From an uncultured Eubacterium sp. (lineage in GTDB: Bacteria > Bacillota_A > Clostridia > Lachnospirales > Lachnospiraceae): 62,908 bases of DNA. The notes beneath the pieces are model-generated. The model was not told where the DNA came from, did not search any database, and was given only the letters and a program-made list of their open reading frames with translations. The position numbers and the translations under genes are program-made. Positions 17,543-25,594 of the stretch are shown here, piece by piece. The stretch covers positions 1 through 62,908 of the forward strand of contig CAJUSH010000006.1 in NCBI GenBank assembly GCA_910589045.1. Reading direction: 5' to 3'. Within the stretch, counting starts at the first letter, position 1. The number at the start of each line of letters is the position of its first letter.

Positions 17543-18451
17543 TTATACCTTTAAATGCTTACGAATCGTGACAAAGCTTCCCAGGAAGCCGATGCCCACG
17601 CCCAGGACGAGCGCAACCGGCGTCAGTGCCCGGAATACCGTATTGGCAGGCAAAAAGGTCAGCAGGCTGCTCAAAAAATTGAACTTTTCCATAATATACC
17701 CGATCAGCTTGCTGTACATACCATAAAGAAGTATCAGCGGCAGCGCAGAGCCGATCAGGCCGATGAGGATACCCTCCACCACAAAGGGCGCGCGCACCAG
17801 ATAATCCGTAGCGCCAATCAGCTTCATGATGGCAATCTCCTCCTTTCGCACGGCGATACCAACCGTGACTGTATTGCTGATCAGAAAGACTGCCACACAC
17901 AGCAAAATCAAAATTATGCCTGCAGACACATAGCCGATCAGACGGTTGAAATCAGAAAGTGTATTCGCCACGATCTCCGAGCGGCGCACCTCCCGCACCC
18001 CGTCCAGGCTCTCCAGATAGGTCACAAGCGTCTCCTGCTCGGAAACATTGCTCAGATAAATCTCATAGCTCTCGGATTTCTGCAACGGGTTATCATCCCC
18101 GAAGCCCTCCGCCAGATCCTCATTGCCCTCAAAATAAATCTGGGAAAACTCCTCCCAGGCGTCAGCCGCAGATTTAAAATTGTACGCCGAAACCTCCGTG
18201 CGCACCTTAATCTTATCGCCAATCTCCGCGATCTCCTGGGGCGTAACATCATCATCAAAGAGAACCGTCACCGCGACGCCCTCCTCGGCCGCCCTTACCA
18301 TAGACTGAAAATTTGTCACGATCGCAAAAAAAAGTCCGAACAAAAAAATACATGCCGCCATCGTCGCGATGGACGCGAGGGAAAACATCTTGTTGCGCCA
18401 GATATTTTTAATGCCCTGCCTGATGGAATAAATAAACGTACTAATCCGCAT
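17543..18451 (-). CDS. ftsX: Cell-division ABC transporter membrane protein FtsX
   Basis: About 302 residues: a cytoplasmic N-terminus, a first helix (SLASIATMAACIFLFGLFFAI), a large extracellular loop with VTVLFDDDVTP, then three helices ending in the FtsX domain. With FtsE it controls peptidoglycan hydrolases at the septum or sidewall. The chosen ATG at 18451 overlaps ftsE by 11 bases and has GGTGG upstream; a GTG at 18463 is also possible. Confidence 0.93.
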   Translation of the reverse strand: MRISTFIYSIRQGIKNIWRNKMFSLASIATMAACIFLFGLFFAIVTNFQSMVRAAEEGVAVTVLFDDDVTPQEIAEIGDKIKVRTEVSAYNFKSAADAWEEFSQIYFEGNEDLAEGFGDDNPLQKSESYEIYLSNVSEQETLVTYLESLDGVREVRRSEIVANTLSDFNRLIGYVSAGIILILLCVAVFLISNTVTVGIAVRKEEIAIMKLIGATDYLVRAPFVVEGILIGLIGSALPLILLYGMYSKLIGYIMEKFNFLSSLLTFLPANTVFRALTPVALVLGVGIGFLGSFVTIRKHLKV

Positions 18452-19136
18452 TGCCGCCGCCACCTGTGACCCCTGTCAGAGAATCCGACACAAGGGTTCC
18501 TTTCTGAATTGTAATGACGCGCTTTCCCATAGCCTTCACAATCTCCAGATTGTGCGTGACAACGACAACCGTGGTGCCCCTCTGGTTGATCTCCTCCAGA
18601 AGATTCATGATCTCCCAGGCATTGTTATTGTCGAGGTTTCCGGTCGGCTCATCCGCCAGAAGAATCTTCGGATTATTTACCAGCGCCCGGGCAATCGCCA
18701 CGCGCTGCTGCTCGCCGCCGGAGAGCTGCTTCGGAAAGGAGCGGTACTTTGCCGCAAGACCCACCATGGACAGCATCACCGGAACCTTCTGGCGGATGCT
18801 GCGCCCCGACGCGCTCACGACACGCAGTGCAAACGCCACATTGTCGTAAACGTTGCGGTCCTTAAGAAGCCGGAAATCCTGGAACACACAGCCGATATTC
18901 CGGCGGAAATAGGGGATCTGCCTGCGGCGGATTCCTTTGAGATTTGTATTGTTGATCGTTATGCTGCCGGAGGTCGGCTCCAGCTCCTTTAGGAGCAGCT
19001 TGATGAGTGTGGACTTTCCGGAGCCGCTGTCTCCAACCACAAACACAAACTCGCCATCGGAAATATGCAAGGTTAAATCGTTCAATGCGGGTATGCCCTC
19101 GGAAAAGGACTTGCTCACATGATCAAGCTGAATCAT
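18441..19136 (-). CDS. ftsE: Cell-division ABC transporter ATPase FtsE
   Basis: 231 residues with Walker A GDSGSGKST near residue 36, the signature LSGGEQQRVAIAR, and Walker B ILLADEPTGNLD. It pairs with FtsX, encoded downstream with overlapping ends. Its start has AGGAGG four bases upstream, and that site belongs to the end of an intercistronic repeat containing a 22-codon ORF (19152-19220). Confidence 0.95.
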   Translation of the reverse strand: MIQLDHVSKSFSEGIPALNDLTLHISDGEFVFVVGDSGSGKSTLIKLLLKELEPTSGSITINNTNLKGIRRRQIPYFRRNIGCVFQDFRLLKDRNVYDNVAFALRVVSASGRSIRQKVPVMLSMVGLAAKYRSFPKQLSGGEQQRVAIARALVNNPKILLADEPTGNLDNNNAWEIMNLLEEINQRGTTVVVVTHNLEIVKAMGKRVITIQKGTLVSDSLTGVTGGGGNAD

Positions 19137-19140
19137 AAAG

Positions 19141-19234
19141 CCTCCTAATATCTAATGTAGCGCCCGCTCAAAATTCTCACGGGCATTTCGTCGGAAGGCA
19201 TCCTGAAAAATGCTTCGCATTTTGCCTTCCTCCT
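19141..19234 (-). repeat. Intercistronic repeat with leader ORF, copy 1
   Basis: This 94-base segment fills the gap between the regulator at 19235 and ftsE. A related sequence is present at 62781-62908. It carries a strong Shine-Dalgarno (GAGGAGG), a hairpin with arms GGAAGGC/GCCTTCC and inner arms AAAATGC/GCATTTT, a second GCCCG/CGGGC hairpin, a short ORF and then the Shine-Dalgarno of the next gene. Confidence 0.75.
19152..19220 (-). CDS. 22-codon leader-type ORF upstream of ftsE
   Basis: ATG preceded by GAGGAGG with eight bases between. The peptide begins MRSIFQDAF and ends ARENFERALH, is Arg-rich and has no hydrophobic stretch. It starts 15 bases after the upstream stop and ends 15 bases before the ftsE ATG. 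Translation would melt or block the two hairpins that lie within it, so coupling to ftsE is plausible. The related copy near 62901 has an amber codon after MRSIF but keeps FRR-ARE-ERA in frame. Protein production is unproven. Confidence 0.45.
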   Translation of the reverse strand: MRSIFQDAFRRNARENFERALH

Positions 19235-20323
19235 CTAATAGTCCATCGTCTCCATATACTTCATGTACTGGACAACCATCAGCGCGATCTTAAAGGTAAT
19301 GGCATCCTCGAAAATCCGAAGGTCAAGCCCGGTACTTTTCTGCAACTTATCCAGACGGTAGACAAGTGTATTACGGTGAATGTACAGCTGACGCGAGGTC
19401 TCGGATACATTCAGGTTGTTCTCGAAAAATTTGTTGATCGTCACCAGCGTCTCCTCGTCGAAGTCGTCCGGCGACCTGCCGCCAAAAATCTCCCTGATAA
19501 ACATTTTGCACAGAGGGATCGGAAGCTGGTAAATGAGACGCCCGATACCAAGCGCAGCGTAGGCGATAATGTCCTTATCCTCAAAAAAGATCTTTCCCAC
19601 GTCAAGCGCCATGCGCGCCTCCTTGTAGGAGCGCGAAACCTCCTTGATCTCCTTTACGATGGAGCCATAAGCGATATGTACTTCCGGGCTCCCCGTGCCC
19701 ACAAAAAGGGAACGGATCACCTCTGCCGTCTTATAAAGCTCGTCAATTCCCTCACCCTCAAGAAGCTCACGGACAACGATGATGTTTTTCTCGTCCACAG
19801 CCGTCACAAAATCGTGATTTTTGCCGTGGAATACCGAGCGCACCCGCTCAAGCTCGTTGCCGTCCTTTTCGCGGTTCGTCTCAATGATAAACACCGCCCG
19901 GGGCACATCGATATCGATGTGCAGCTTTTTTGCGCGGTTATAGATATCAACCAGAAGCAAATTATCCAGCAGCAGGTTCTTGATAAAATTATCCTTATCA
20001 AAGCGCTCCTTGTAAGCCACCAGAAGATTTTGAATCTGGAAGGTCGCAATCTTGCCGATCATATATGCGTCGTCCGTCTCCCCGTATGACAATAACACAT
20101 ACTCCAGCTGGTGCTCATCGAACACCTTAAAAAACTGACAGCCCTGCATAACCTGTGAATCCGCCGGCGACTCTGCAAACGCCAGTGCGGAGTCGGTAAA
20201 GCTTTCTGCCTCGGGAAACGTCGTGGCGAGTACGGTGCCCTCCGTATCGATCACGCACAGATCATTCCGCGTGATTCCCTTCAGCCCATCTATTGTATTC
20301 TGCAATATCTGATTTGATACCAT
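19235..20323 (-). CDS. CdaR/PucR-type transcriptional regulator
   Basis: 362 residues from MVSNQILQNT; AGGAGG lies upstream, and the longer frame to 20410 adds nothing conserved. The N-terminal sensor resembles the sugar-diacid recognition domain (LKGITRNDLCVIDTEGTVLATT). The middle part is GGDEF-like, and the C-terminus is the PucR helix-turn-helix (LYIHRNTLVYRLDKLQKSTGLDL). CdaR-type proteins respond to diacids or glycerate. No obvious target genes adjoin it, since ftsE follows after the repeat. Confidence 0.88.
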   Translation of the reverse strand: MVSNQILQNTIDGLKGITRNDLCVIDTEGTVLATTFPEAESFTDSALAFAESPADSQVMQGCQFFKVFDEHQLEYVLLSYGETDDAYMIGKIATFQIQNLLVAYKERFDKDNFIKNLLLDNLLLVDIYNRAKKLHIDIDVPRAVFIIETNREKDGNELERVRSVFHGKNHDFVTAVDEKNIIVVRELLEGEGIDELYKTAEVIRSLFVGTGSPEVHIAYGSIVKEIKEVSRSYKEARMALDVGKIFFEDKDIIAYAALGIGRLIYQLPIPLCKMFIREIFGGRSPDDFDEETLVTINKFFENNLNVSETSRQLYIHRNTLVYRLDKLQKSTGLDLRIFEDAITFKIALMVVQYMKYMETMDY

Positions 20324-20504
20324 ATCGGCTCCTCCTGTCCTTATCCGGGGTAACAGTTCATCTGCCTGACCTGCTACGCTACAAGCTCTTTCTCTGTGCA
20401 TTTTATACAAAAAAAATCTGATAAAAAAAGCAAAAAAGAGTTTGTATTTTTCATTTTAATGCAAAAGTGCAAAAAAGGGAAGAGGAAATCCTATCTTTTT
20501 TATG

Positions 20505-21377
20505 CTAATATTCTAAAAATCCTTCGCCAAGCACTTCATTTGCGTCCGTCACAATTACAAATGCATGGGGATCAAGCTCCTTTACACAATCCTTGAAATC
20601 CAACACCTCCTTTTTTCCCACAACGCAGAAGAGCATTTTTCTCATCTCGTCGGAATAAAGCCCCTGGGCCGGTATCGCGGTGCAGCCCCGATTCATCTCG
20701 TAGAGAATGTGCCGGGCAATCTCCGAGGATTTGTCGGAGAGCACAAAGATCATCTTGGAATAGTGCAGGCCGTCCAGGATCATATCGGACACCTTCGTCA
20801 CGATCGCCACCGTGAGAATCGCGTAAAGCGCCGGGCGGGCGCCCACCATATACCAGCCCGCAACGATGACCATGCCGTCTAAGACAGCCAGAAGCTGCGC
20901 CACCGAATACCGGCGCAGCCTGCGGTGGAGCAGGGATGCCAGCAGATCCGTGCCGCCCGTGGCGTTCCCGGTGCGAAATACCATGGAAATGCCCGCGCCG
21001 GTGAGCAGGCCCCCGTAAACCGACGCGAGCAGGTAATCGCCGCCCGCCAGGTCAATCGGGGGAATCACACCGAGCCACAGCGACAGCAAAAACGCCGCCA
21101 CCGCCGTCCGGCACACAAATGCCCTTCCCATCACGAACCATGCCACAGTAAACGCCGGCAGATTCAGAAGGATATTCGTCAGCCACAGGGGGATGCCGCC
21201 GGACACAAGCCCCATCGTCGCCCTTCGAATCAAAATACCGATTCCCGTAAACCCTCCGGTGACCATTCCCATCGGATCAAAAATCGCCTGAATCGCCAGC
21301 GCCATCAAGCCGGTGCCTGCAATGAGCAGGATGTAATCCCGCACCAGCTCTTTTCTCTTTTTATGAATACGAACCAT
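20505..21377 (-). CDS. YitT-family membrane protein (DUF2179)
   Basis: 290 residues: five or six hydrophobic segments of the YitT core (LIAGTGLMALAIQAIFDPMGMVTGGFTGIGI) followed by a C-terminal DUF2179 domain (about 220-290, with MLFCVVGKKEVLDFKDCVKELDPHAFVIV). The physiological role of YitT proteins is not settled. It starts 17 bases after the glycosyltransferase gene, so the two may be co-transcribed. Confidence 0.9.
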   Translation of the reverse strand: MVRIHKKRKELVRDYILLIAGTGLMALAIQAIFDPMGMVTGGFTGIGILIRRATMGLVSGGIPLWLTNILLNLPAFTVAWFVMGRAFVCRTAVAAFLLSLWLGVIPPIDLAGGDYLLASVYGGLLTGAGISMVFRTGNATGGTDLLASLLHRRLRRYSVAQLLAVLDGMVIVAGWYMVGARPALYAILTVAIVTKVSDMILDGLHYSKMIFVLSDKSSEIARHILYEMNRGCTAIPAQGLYSDEMRKMLFCVVGKKEVLDFKDCVKELDPHAFVIVTDANEVLGEGFLEY

Positions 21378-21393
21378 ATTTCCTGACCGTTCC

Positions 21394-22074
21394 TTATTTC
21401 CCTTCCCCGTACTGGCTCACATGCATCTTAAACCTTCCGAAATGAATGAGCCGCTTCATCCGCCAGCCCAGACCCTTTTTACCTGTCGGCTGGCTGTAAT
21501 TCTCCCCAAGACCATACCAGAGCCTGGAGAGGAGCTTGCTGCGGTTTGCCATCAAAAACTCCTCCTGCTGGGGAGTCGGCATGACCGAAAGAATCACATC
21601 CGGCGCCGCCCCGTTGATCTCATTGATCATACGGTCCGGATCGTCCGGATAGTCCTCCATACTATATTCTCCGACGATCGTCAGCTTTTCATACCGGCTC
21701 GCCAGAATTTCTTTTATTTTTTCCAGCGCCGTATTTTTCGATGCAACAAGGTACACCGGATGCCCGCCCCGCTGCAGCCGATTTAAAAGCTCCGCAAAAA
21801 AGGAGTGGTCGGCTGCCTCGCGAATACGCTGGCTGGATGTAATGCCCGCGACACTCAAAATTTCGGGATCATCCACCACCACCAGATCTGCCTGCTCCAC
21901 ACAGGTTTTTGCCGCCTTGGATTCACTGCTGCTCACCCTGACCAGGGACTGCATGGAAACTGTCAAAAACAGCTGCAGCTTTCCGTCCTTCAGTGCATCC
22001 TGTGCAAGCAGAAGCTCCTCCCGCAATGAATAGTTTGGAATCGTCATTCCCAGTAGATGTATTTGTTTAATCAT
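21394..22074 (-). CDS. WecG/TagA/CpsF-family glycosyltransferase
   Basis: 226 residues of the GT26 family, which transfers N-acetylmannosamine-type sugars to lipid-linked acceptors for teichoic acid or capsule linkage units. The conserved pattern includes DLVVVDDPEIL (usually ADG), a HPVYLVASKN segment (usually PxYLLG) and a late GAAPDVILSVMPTPQQE segment, which matches the family's GxPxQExW region loosely. The active-site region is somewhat divergent. Shine-Dalgarno AGGGTG precedes the ATG, and a consensus-like promoter lies at 22212-22240. Confidence 0.75.
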   Translation of the reverse strand: MIKQIHLLGMTIPNYSLREELLLAQDALKDGKLQLFLTVSMQSLVRVSSSESKAAKTCVEQADLVVVDDPEILSVAGITSSQRIREAADHSFFAELLNRLQRGGHPVYLVASKNTALEKIKEILASRYEKLTIVGEYSMEDYPDDPDRMINEINGAAPDVILSVMPTPQQEEFLMANRSKLLSRLWYGLGENYSQPTGKKGLGWRMKRLIHFGRFKMHVSQYGEGK

Positions 22075-22211
22075 GTTTCACCCTGTACCGTTTCATTGGC
22101 AGCCGTTTCAAACAGTTACCTTTCCTTTTATTTATTCAGCGTCTCCCCCGCCTGTGCTTCGGTTTATGCTTTTTCTGTCCAGTTTTATCCAAAGGCGTTT
22201 TAACTTTATAT

Positions 22212-22240
22212 AATATAGCAGAGTACAGCTTATTTTTCAA
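22212..22240 (-). promoter_or_regulatory. Promoter for the glycosyltransferase-yitT pair
   Basis: TTGAAA, a 17-base spacer and TATATT on the minus strand, about 140 bases upstream of the start codon. Confidence 0.65.
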
Positions 22241-22370
22241 CCAAAAGAACCATGCGTATCTGTCAAGTGCTTTTCGTCATTTTCTGACAAAATCACCATC
22301 TTTATTGCAACTGCACAAAACAGCTGTTCCTTTCTTTTACTATGTAAACCGCGCAAATTGTAAGATTTTC

Positions 22371-22441
22371 TGTGGATAACGTGAATAACTTCGTGAATAA
22401 CTCGATTTTTCCGATAAATCCATCTTTTTCCATGTGGATAA
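22371..22441 (-). promoter_or_regulatory. Cluster of DnaA-box-like 9-mers
   Basis: Two perfect TTATCCACA boxes (minus strand, 22371-22379 and 22433-22441) flank two TTATTCACG near-matches (22380-22388 and 22392-22400). All four share one orientation and fit within 71 bases. The gap between the NlpC/P60 terminator and the glycosyltransferase promoter is otherwise gene-free. No dnaA, dnaN or rpmH is nearby. Confidence 0.55.
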
Positions 22442-22456
22442 CTTTTTGACTTGTCC

Positions 22457-22604
22457 CGGGGAATTTCCGCCTGTCCGAGAAGATTTGTGCAAGTTGCTAT
22501 TTTCACTTTTTTCACCGCGGCTTTGCCGTGCTTCCCCCGCTTTGCTGCGCCGGACTGCTTCTTATTTTTAAACAGATCCTCTCGGAAATCCGCGGGAAAT
22601 TCCC
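22457..22604. repeat. Imperfect long inverted repeat
   Basis: A left arm (22457-22482, containing GGGGAATTTCC and CCGAGAAG) is roughly complementary to a right arm (22578-22604, containing CTCGG and GGGAAATTCCCA), with about 95 bases between that hold a further GC-rich fold. It could be a decayed miniature element or a structured RNA. Only one copy is seen in this window. Confidence 0.35.
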
Positions 22605-22611
22605 ATTACGA

Positions 22612-22651
22612 TAAAAAGCCGCAATCCCTCTGACTGCAAGGGATTGCGGCA
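22612..22651 (-). terminator. Terminator after the NlpC/P60 gene
   Basis: A perfect 12-base-pair stem (GCCGCAATCCCT with AGGGATTGCGGC) is followed on the minus strand by TTTTTAT, about 20 bases after the stop codon. Confidence 0.9.
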
Positions 22652-22672
22652 CATTCTTCCGTGCTGCTGCGA

Positions 22673-24010
22673 CTAGAAAATTCTGCGGACAGCTACTACG
22701 GTACGATAAGTAACCGGTGAGGTATACTTGATTCCGGTAGCTTCCGTACTCGCATGTACAATTGTGTTATTGCCAACATAGATTCCCACATGTCCGCTGT
22801 AGCATACGATATCGCCCGGCTGGATGCTGTCAAGGCTCACACCGTAGCCCACGCTGCGCAGTGCGCTTGAGGAATGGGGGAGCGATACGCCAAACGCCGC
22901 ATATACTGCCATAACGAAGCCGGAGCAATCCGCACCGTTTGTCAGGCTGCTTCCGCCGTATACATAGGGGTTACCTACGAACTGACATGCATAATTTGCG
23001 ACAGCCTGTCCATTGGAACCGGAGGGCGCGCTGTAGCTCTGGCTGCTTCCGCCTGAAGAAGAGCTGCCTGAGCTGCTGCCCGAAGAAGAGCTGCCTGAGC
23101 TGGAACCGCCTGAGGATGAGCTGCTTCCGCCGCTGTTAGACGATGACTGTGCCTGCTGCTGGGCTGCCGCCGCCTGAGCTGCTGCCGCTGCCGCTGCCTG
23201 GCGCTCGGCTTCCTCTGCCGCCAGTCTGCGCTCCTCCTCCTCTTTTGACTCCGCATATGTATACTCGGTGGATAATTTTACGTAATCAAGCGACACATAA
23301 CCCTCACCGCTCTCCACGGAAACCTTTACCCAGCCCTCGCCCTTCTTTTTCTCGCTCACGATGGTCAGATCCTCACCGTCGGGAACAAGCTCGAGCACGG
23401 ATGCATCCGCATCCGCATGAGAACGAACCTTTAATGTCGTCGTGTCAACGGTTGCGATTCTGGTACCCACCTTCTTTAACAGCTTCTTGTCGTCAACCTT
23501 TACAAACTCGGCCTTCACATAACCGGTCACGTTGCCGGACTTGATCTGATACCAGCCGTCCTTTTCCTTGATCAGTGTTCCGACGGAGTTATTGTAAAGC
23601 TTTCCTAATACCTTGCTCTCCTCGCTGGCATGAGCACGAACATTGACACAGCCGTCAACCTGTGCGACAACCATCCGTGTCTCCTCTTTCTCCTCCGTCT
23701 TTTCCTCCGCATCCTCAACCTTTGCTTTGACCTCACTGCCCGGTGCGGTCACGGTCTCTGCTGCCGTCGTCTCCTTCACAACATTTCCTTCGCCGATGGT
23801 ATTCTCGGACAGGTACTGGGAAAGACACTGTGATACGACCAGCGAAATACCGGATGTAGATGACGAAGCATTTAATTCCGAAGCCACGTTTACATTTGTG
23901 ATTGCCGACGCACCCGCCGTAGAAGCAGCACTTGCAGCAACGGGGGTAATCCCCAGGGTGAGTGCGCTTGCCAGGCAGCAGGTTGTGATGCGTAATGATC
24001 TATAATTCAT
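22673..24010 (-). CDS. Secreted NlpC/P60 peptidoglycan hydrolase with SH3 domains
   Basis: 445 residues from the ATG that follows GGAGGC; an earlier in-frame TTG is not used. A signal peptide (about 1-30, ending AASA) is followed by two bacterial SH3 domains (about 105-165 and 180-245), an Ala/Gln then Ser/Gly-rich linker (about 265-335) and a C-terminal NlpC/P60 domain. The catalytic Cys is in GADCSGF and the His in SGHVGIY. It should cleave D-Glu-diaminopimelate bonds in the wall. A consensus promoter with a WalR-like box precedes it. Confidence 0.93.
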   Translation of the reverse strand: MNYRSLRITTCCLASALTLGITPVAASAASTAGASAITNVNVASELNASSSTSGISLVVSQCLSQYLSENTIGEGNVVKETTAAETVTAPGSEVKAKVEDAEEKTEEKEETRMVVAQVDGCVNVRAHASEESKVLGKLYNNSVGTLIKEKDGWYQIKSGNVTGYVKAEFVKVDDKKLLKKVGTRIATVDTTTLKVRSHADADASVLELVPDGEDLTIVSEKKKGEGWVKVSVESGEGYVSLDYVKLSTEYTYAESKEEEERRLAAEEAERQAAAAAAAQAAAAQQQAQSSSNSGGSSSSSGGSSSGSSSSGSSSGSSSSGGSSQSYSAPSGSNGQAVANYACQFVGNPYVYGGSSLTNGADCSGFVMAVYAAFGVSLPHSSSALRSVGYGVSLDSIQPGDIVCYSGHVGIYVGNNTIVHASTEATGIKYTSPVTYRTVVAVRRIF

Positions 24011-24052
24011 AATAGCCTCCAAGATTGTGGTGTTTTTCTGTTTGCTGTATTT

Positions 24053-24069
24053 GTTACAAATTTGTTACA
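24053..24069 (-). promoter_or_regulatory. WalR-type box (TGTAAC-N5-TGTAAC)
   Basis: Two direct TGTAAC hexamers separated by exactly five bases match the published WalR/YycF consensus TGTWAH-N5-TGTWAH. A third TGTAAT lies three bases upstream. The box sits downstream of the -10 element, in the early transcribed region, which suggests repression rather than activation. Confidence 0.6.
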
Positions 24070-24083
24070 TTTATTACAGTGCC

Positions 24084-24112
24084 ATTATAGCAAGGATAGA
24101 TTACTATGTCAA
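24084..24112 (-). promoter_or_regulatory. Consensus SigA promoter for the NlpC/P60 gene
   Basis: TTGACA, 17 bases and TATAAT, both hexamers perfect, on the minus strand about 75 bases upstream of the start. Confidence 0.88.
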
Positions 24113-24198
24113 CCACCAGATGCCATAATATTGTATTTTTTAAAGACCATTTTTTTCCAGGTACAAATGCCCGGGCCGGGCGGCCGCTTTTCTTTTGG

Positions 24199-25113
24199 TC
24201 AGCGCTCATATAAATAGCGCTCCACGGAAGCGATCGCGTTTGCTCCGTCCGCCGCGGCCGTCACCACCTGGCGCAGCTGCTTGGTGCGCAAATCGCCCGC
24301 CGCAAAAATTCCGGGGACACTCGTCACCCCGGTCTCTGCCGCACGGACGTATCCGTTCGGATCACAGTCTACGAGATCCCGCACAATTCCCGTGTTCGGC
24401 GTAAGCCCAACCGCAATAAACACGCCCTGCACAGAAATTTCTGACTTTTCCCCTGTTTTTTTGTTAATAATCTGTAACATTTGCACCGTTCCCTCACCGC
24501 GGATCTCCTCCACGGCACTGTCCCAGACCGGCTCGATATTCGGCGTGTCAAACACCTTTCCCTGCAGGGATTTTGCCCCGCGCAGCGTATCCCTGCGATG
24601 GATGAGGTACACCTGCTCGCAGCCCCGCGCCAGAAAGAGCGCATCCTCCAGAGCCACATCCCCGCCGCCGATGACCGCTACCTTTTTTCCGCGGAAAAAC
24701 GCGCCGTCGCAGGTCGCGCAGTAGGATACACCCATACCCTTAAAACGTTCCTCCCCCGGCACGCCAAGCGTCCGGTGCACCGCGCCCATCGCCAGCACGA
24801 TCGTACGGCATTCATGACGGCCCTTATTTGTGACCACAACCTTTTTTGTCCCGTCCGCCCCGTCGATCTGCGTTACCTCCGCCGTCTCAAAGCGCGCGCC
24901 CAGCTTTTGCGCGTGGTTTCGGAAGCTCTGCCCCAGCTCAAACCCGCCGATGCCCGGCAGCCCGGGATAATTGTCTACGTCCACCGTGTTCAGGATCTGT
25001 CCGCCGCTCATGGGCTGATGCTCGATCACCAGCGTTTCCAGCCCGGCACGCATCGCATAGATCGCTGCTGAAAGGCCCGCAGGCCCGCTTCCTATTATAA
25101 TAACATCCAACAT
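24199..25113 (-). CDS. trxB: Thioredoxin reductase
   Basis: 304 residues. The FAD motif GSGPAGLSAAIYA is at 8-20, the redox-active CATC at 132-135, the NADPH motif GGGDVALEDA at about 149-158, and the C-terminal FAD segment GIFAAGDLRTKQLRQVVTAAADG. It reduces thioredoxin with NADPH. No thioredoxin gene adjoins it, and it is divergent from the small plus-strand gene. Confidence 0.93.
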   Translation of the reverse strand: MLDVIIIGSGPAGLSAAIYAMRAGLETLVIEHQPMSGGQILNTVDVDNYPGLPGIGGFELGQSFRNHAQKLGARFETAEVTQIDGADGTKKVVVTNKGRHECRTIVLAMGAVHRTLGVPGEERFKGMGVSYCATCDGAFFRGKKVAVIGGGDVALEDALFLARGCEQVYLIHRRDTLRGAKSLQGKVFDTPNIEPVWDSAVEEIRGEGTVQMLQIINKKTGEKSEISVQGVFIAVGLTPNTGIVRDLVDCDPNGYVRAAETGVTSVPGIFAAGDLRTKQLRQVVTAAADGANAIASVERYLYER

Positions 25114-25239
25114 AGAATTCCCTCCGTCTGTTTTATTGTATTTTTCCCCATCTCATGTTAAGATATGTATACCGTTTAAATCCTTACTTAAAACGGACAA
25201 TCATGAAATGCTATCCGTAGCAGGAAAGGTGGGATGACC

Positions 25240-25449
25240 ATGGAAATCGGCGCACTTGCCTCCTCTGCATTATTCCAGATGGAACAGGGCAGTGTATCGG
25301 TAAACGGATACGACACACCGACCACCGTCGGTGTTGCCATGCTCAGCAAGGAGCTGGAGCAGACCCAGATCAACGGCGCAGGAATCATCCGCGCGATGGA
25401 ACTATCCGTGAACCCCGAAATCGGCGGCAACGTAAATCTCTACGCATAA
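25240..25449 (+). CDS. Small YjfB-like putative motility protein
   Basis: 69-71 residues; ATGs at 25234 and 25240 both follow AAAGGTGGG, and the second has the better spacing. The N-terminal MEIGALASSALFQ and the C-terminal NPEIGGNVNLYA resemble the YjfB family, whose members often end in a G-N-(I/V)-(D/N)-(L/I) motif. It is acidic and soluble, and a hairpin terminator follows. No flagellar genes lie nearby. Confidence 0.55.
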   Translation: MEIGALASSALFQMEQGSVSVNGYDTPTTVGVAMLSKELEQTQINGAGIIRAMELSVNPEIGGNVNLYA

Positions 25450-25460
25450 GACCGCGGCAA

Positions 25461-25496
25461 AGGCGGCTGTCAGCTTCTTATGACAGCCGTCTTTTG
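25461..25496 (+). terminator. Terminator after the YjfB-like gene
   Basis: Stem GGCGGCTGTCA against TGACAGCCGTC with an eight-base loop, then TTTT, 12 bases after the stop codon. Confidence 0.8.
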
Positions 25497-25594
25497 ACGT
25501 ATCGGCGATTTCCCCGAATGTGACACGGCAAAAAGCAGGGATCGTGGTGCGGCGGAATGTGCGGATACCGCGAAAGCGCCCACCTTGTCCCGTG

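Noticed and set aside
22371..22441. The DnaA-box cluster as the chromosomal origin
   Set aside because: There is no dnaA, dnaN, gyrB or rpmH nearby, and the genes on both sides keep the same orientation, so no replication switch is seen.
22237..22515. A 92-codon minus-strand frame in the long gap
   Set aside because: It reads through the DnaA-box cluster and promoter region, has no Shine-Dalgarno, and its His/Lys/Ile-rich sequence resembles no family.
22970..23160. CRISPR-like short repeats near 23 kb
   Set aside because: They are codon repeats of the Ser/Gly linker in the NlpC/P60 protein, with no spacers.
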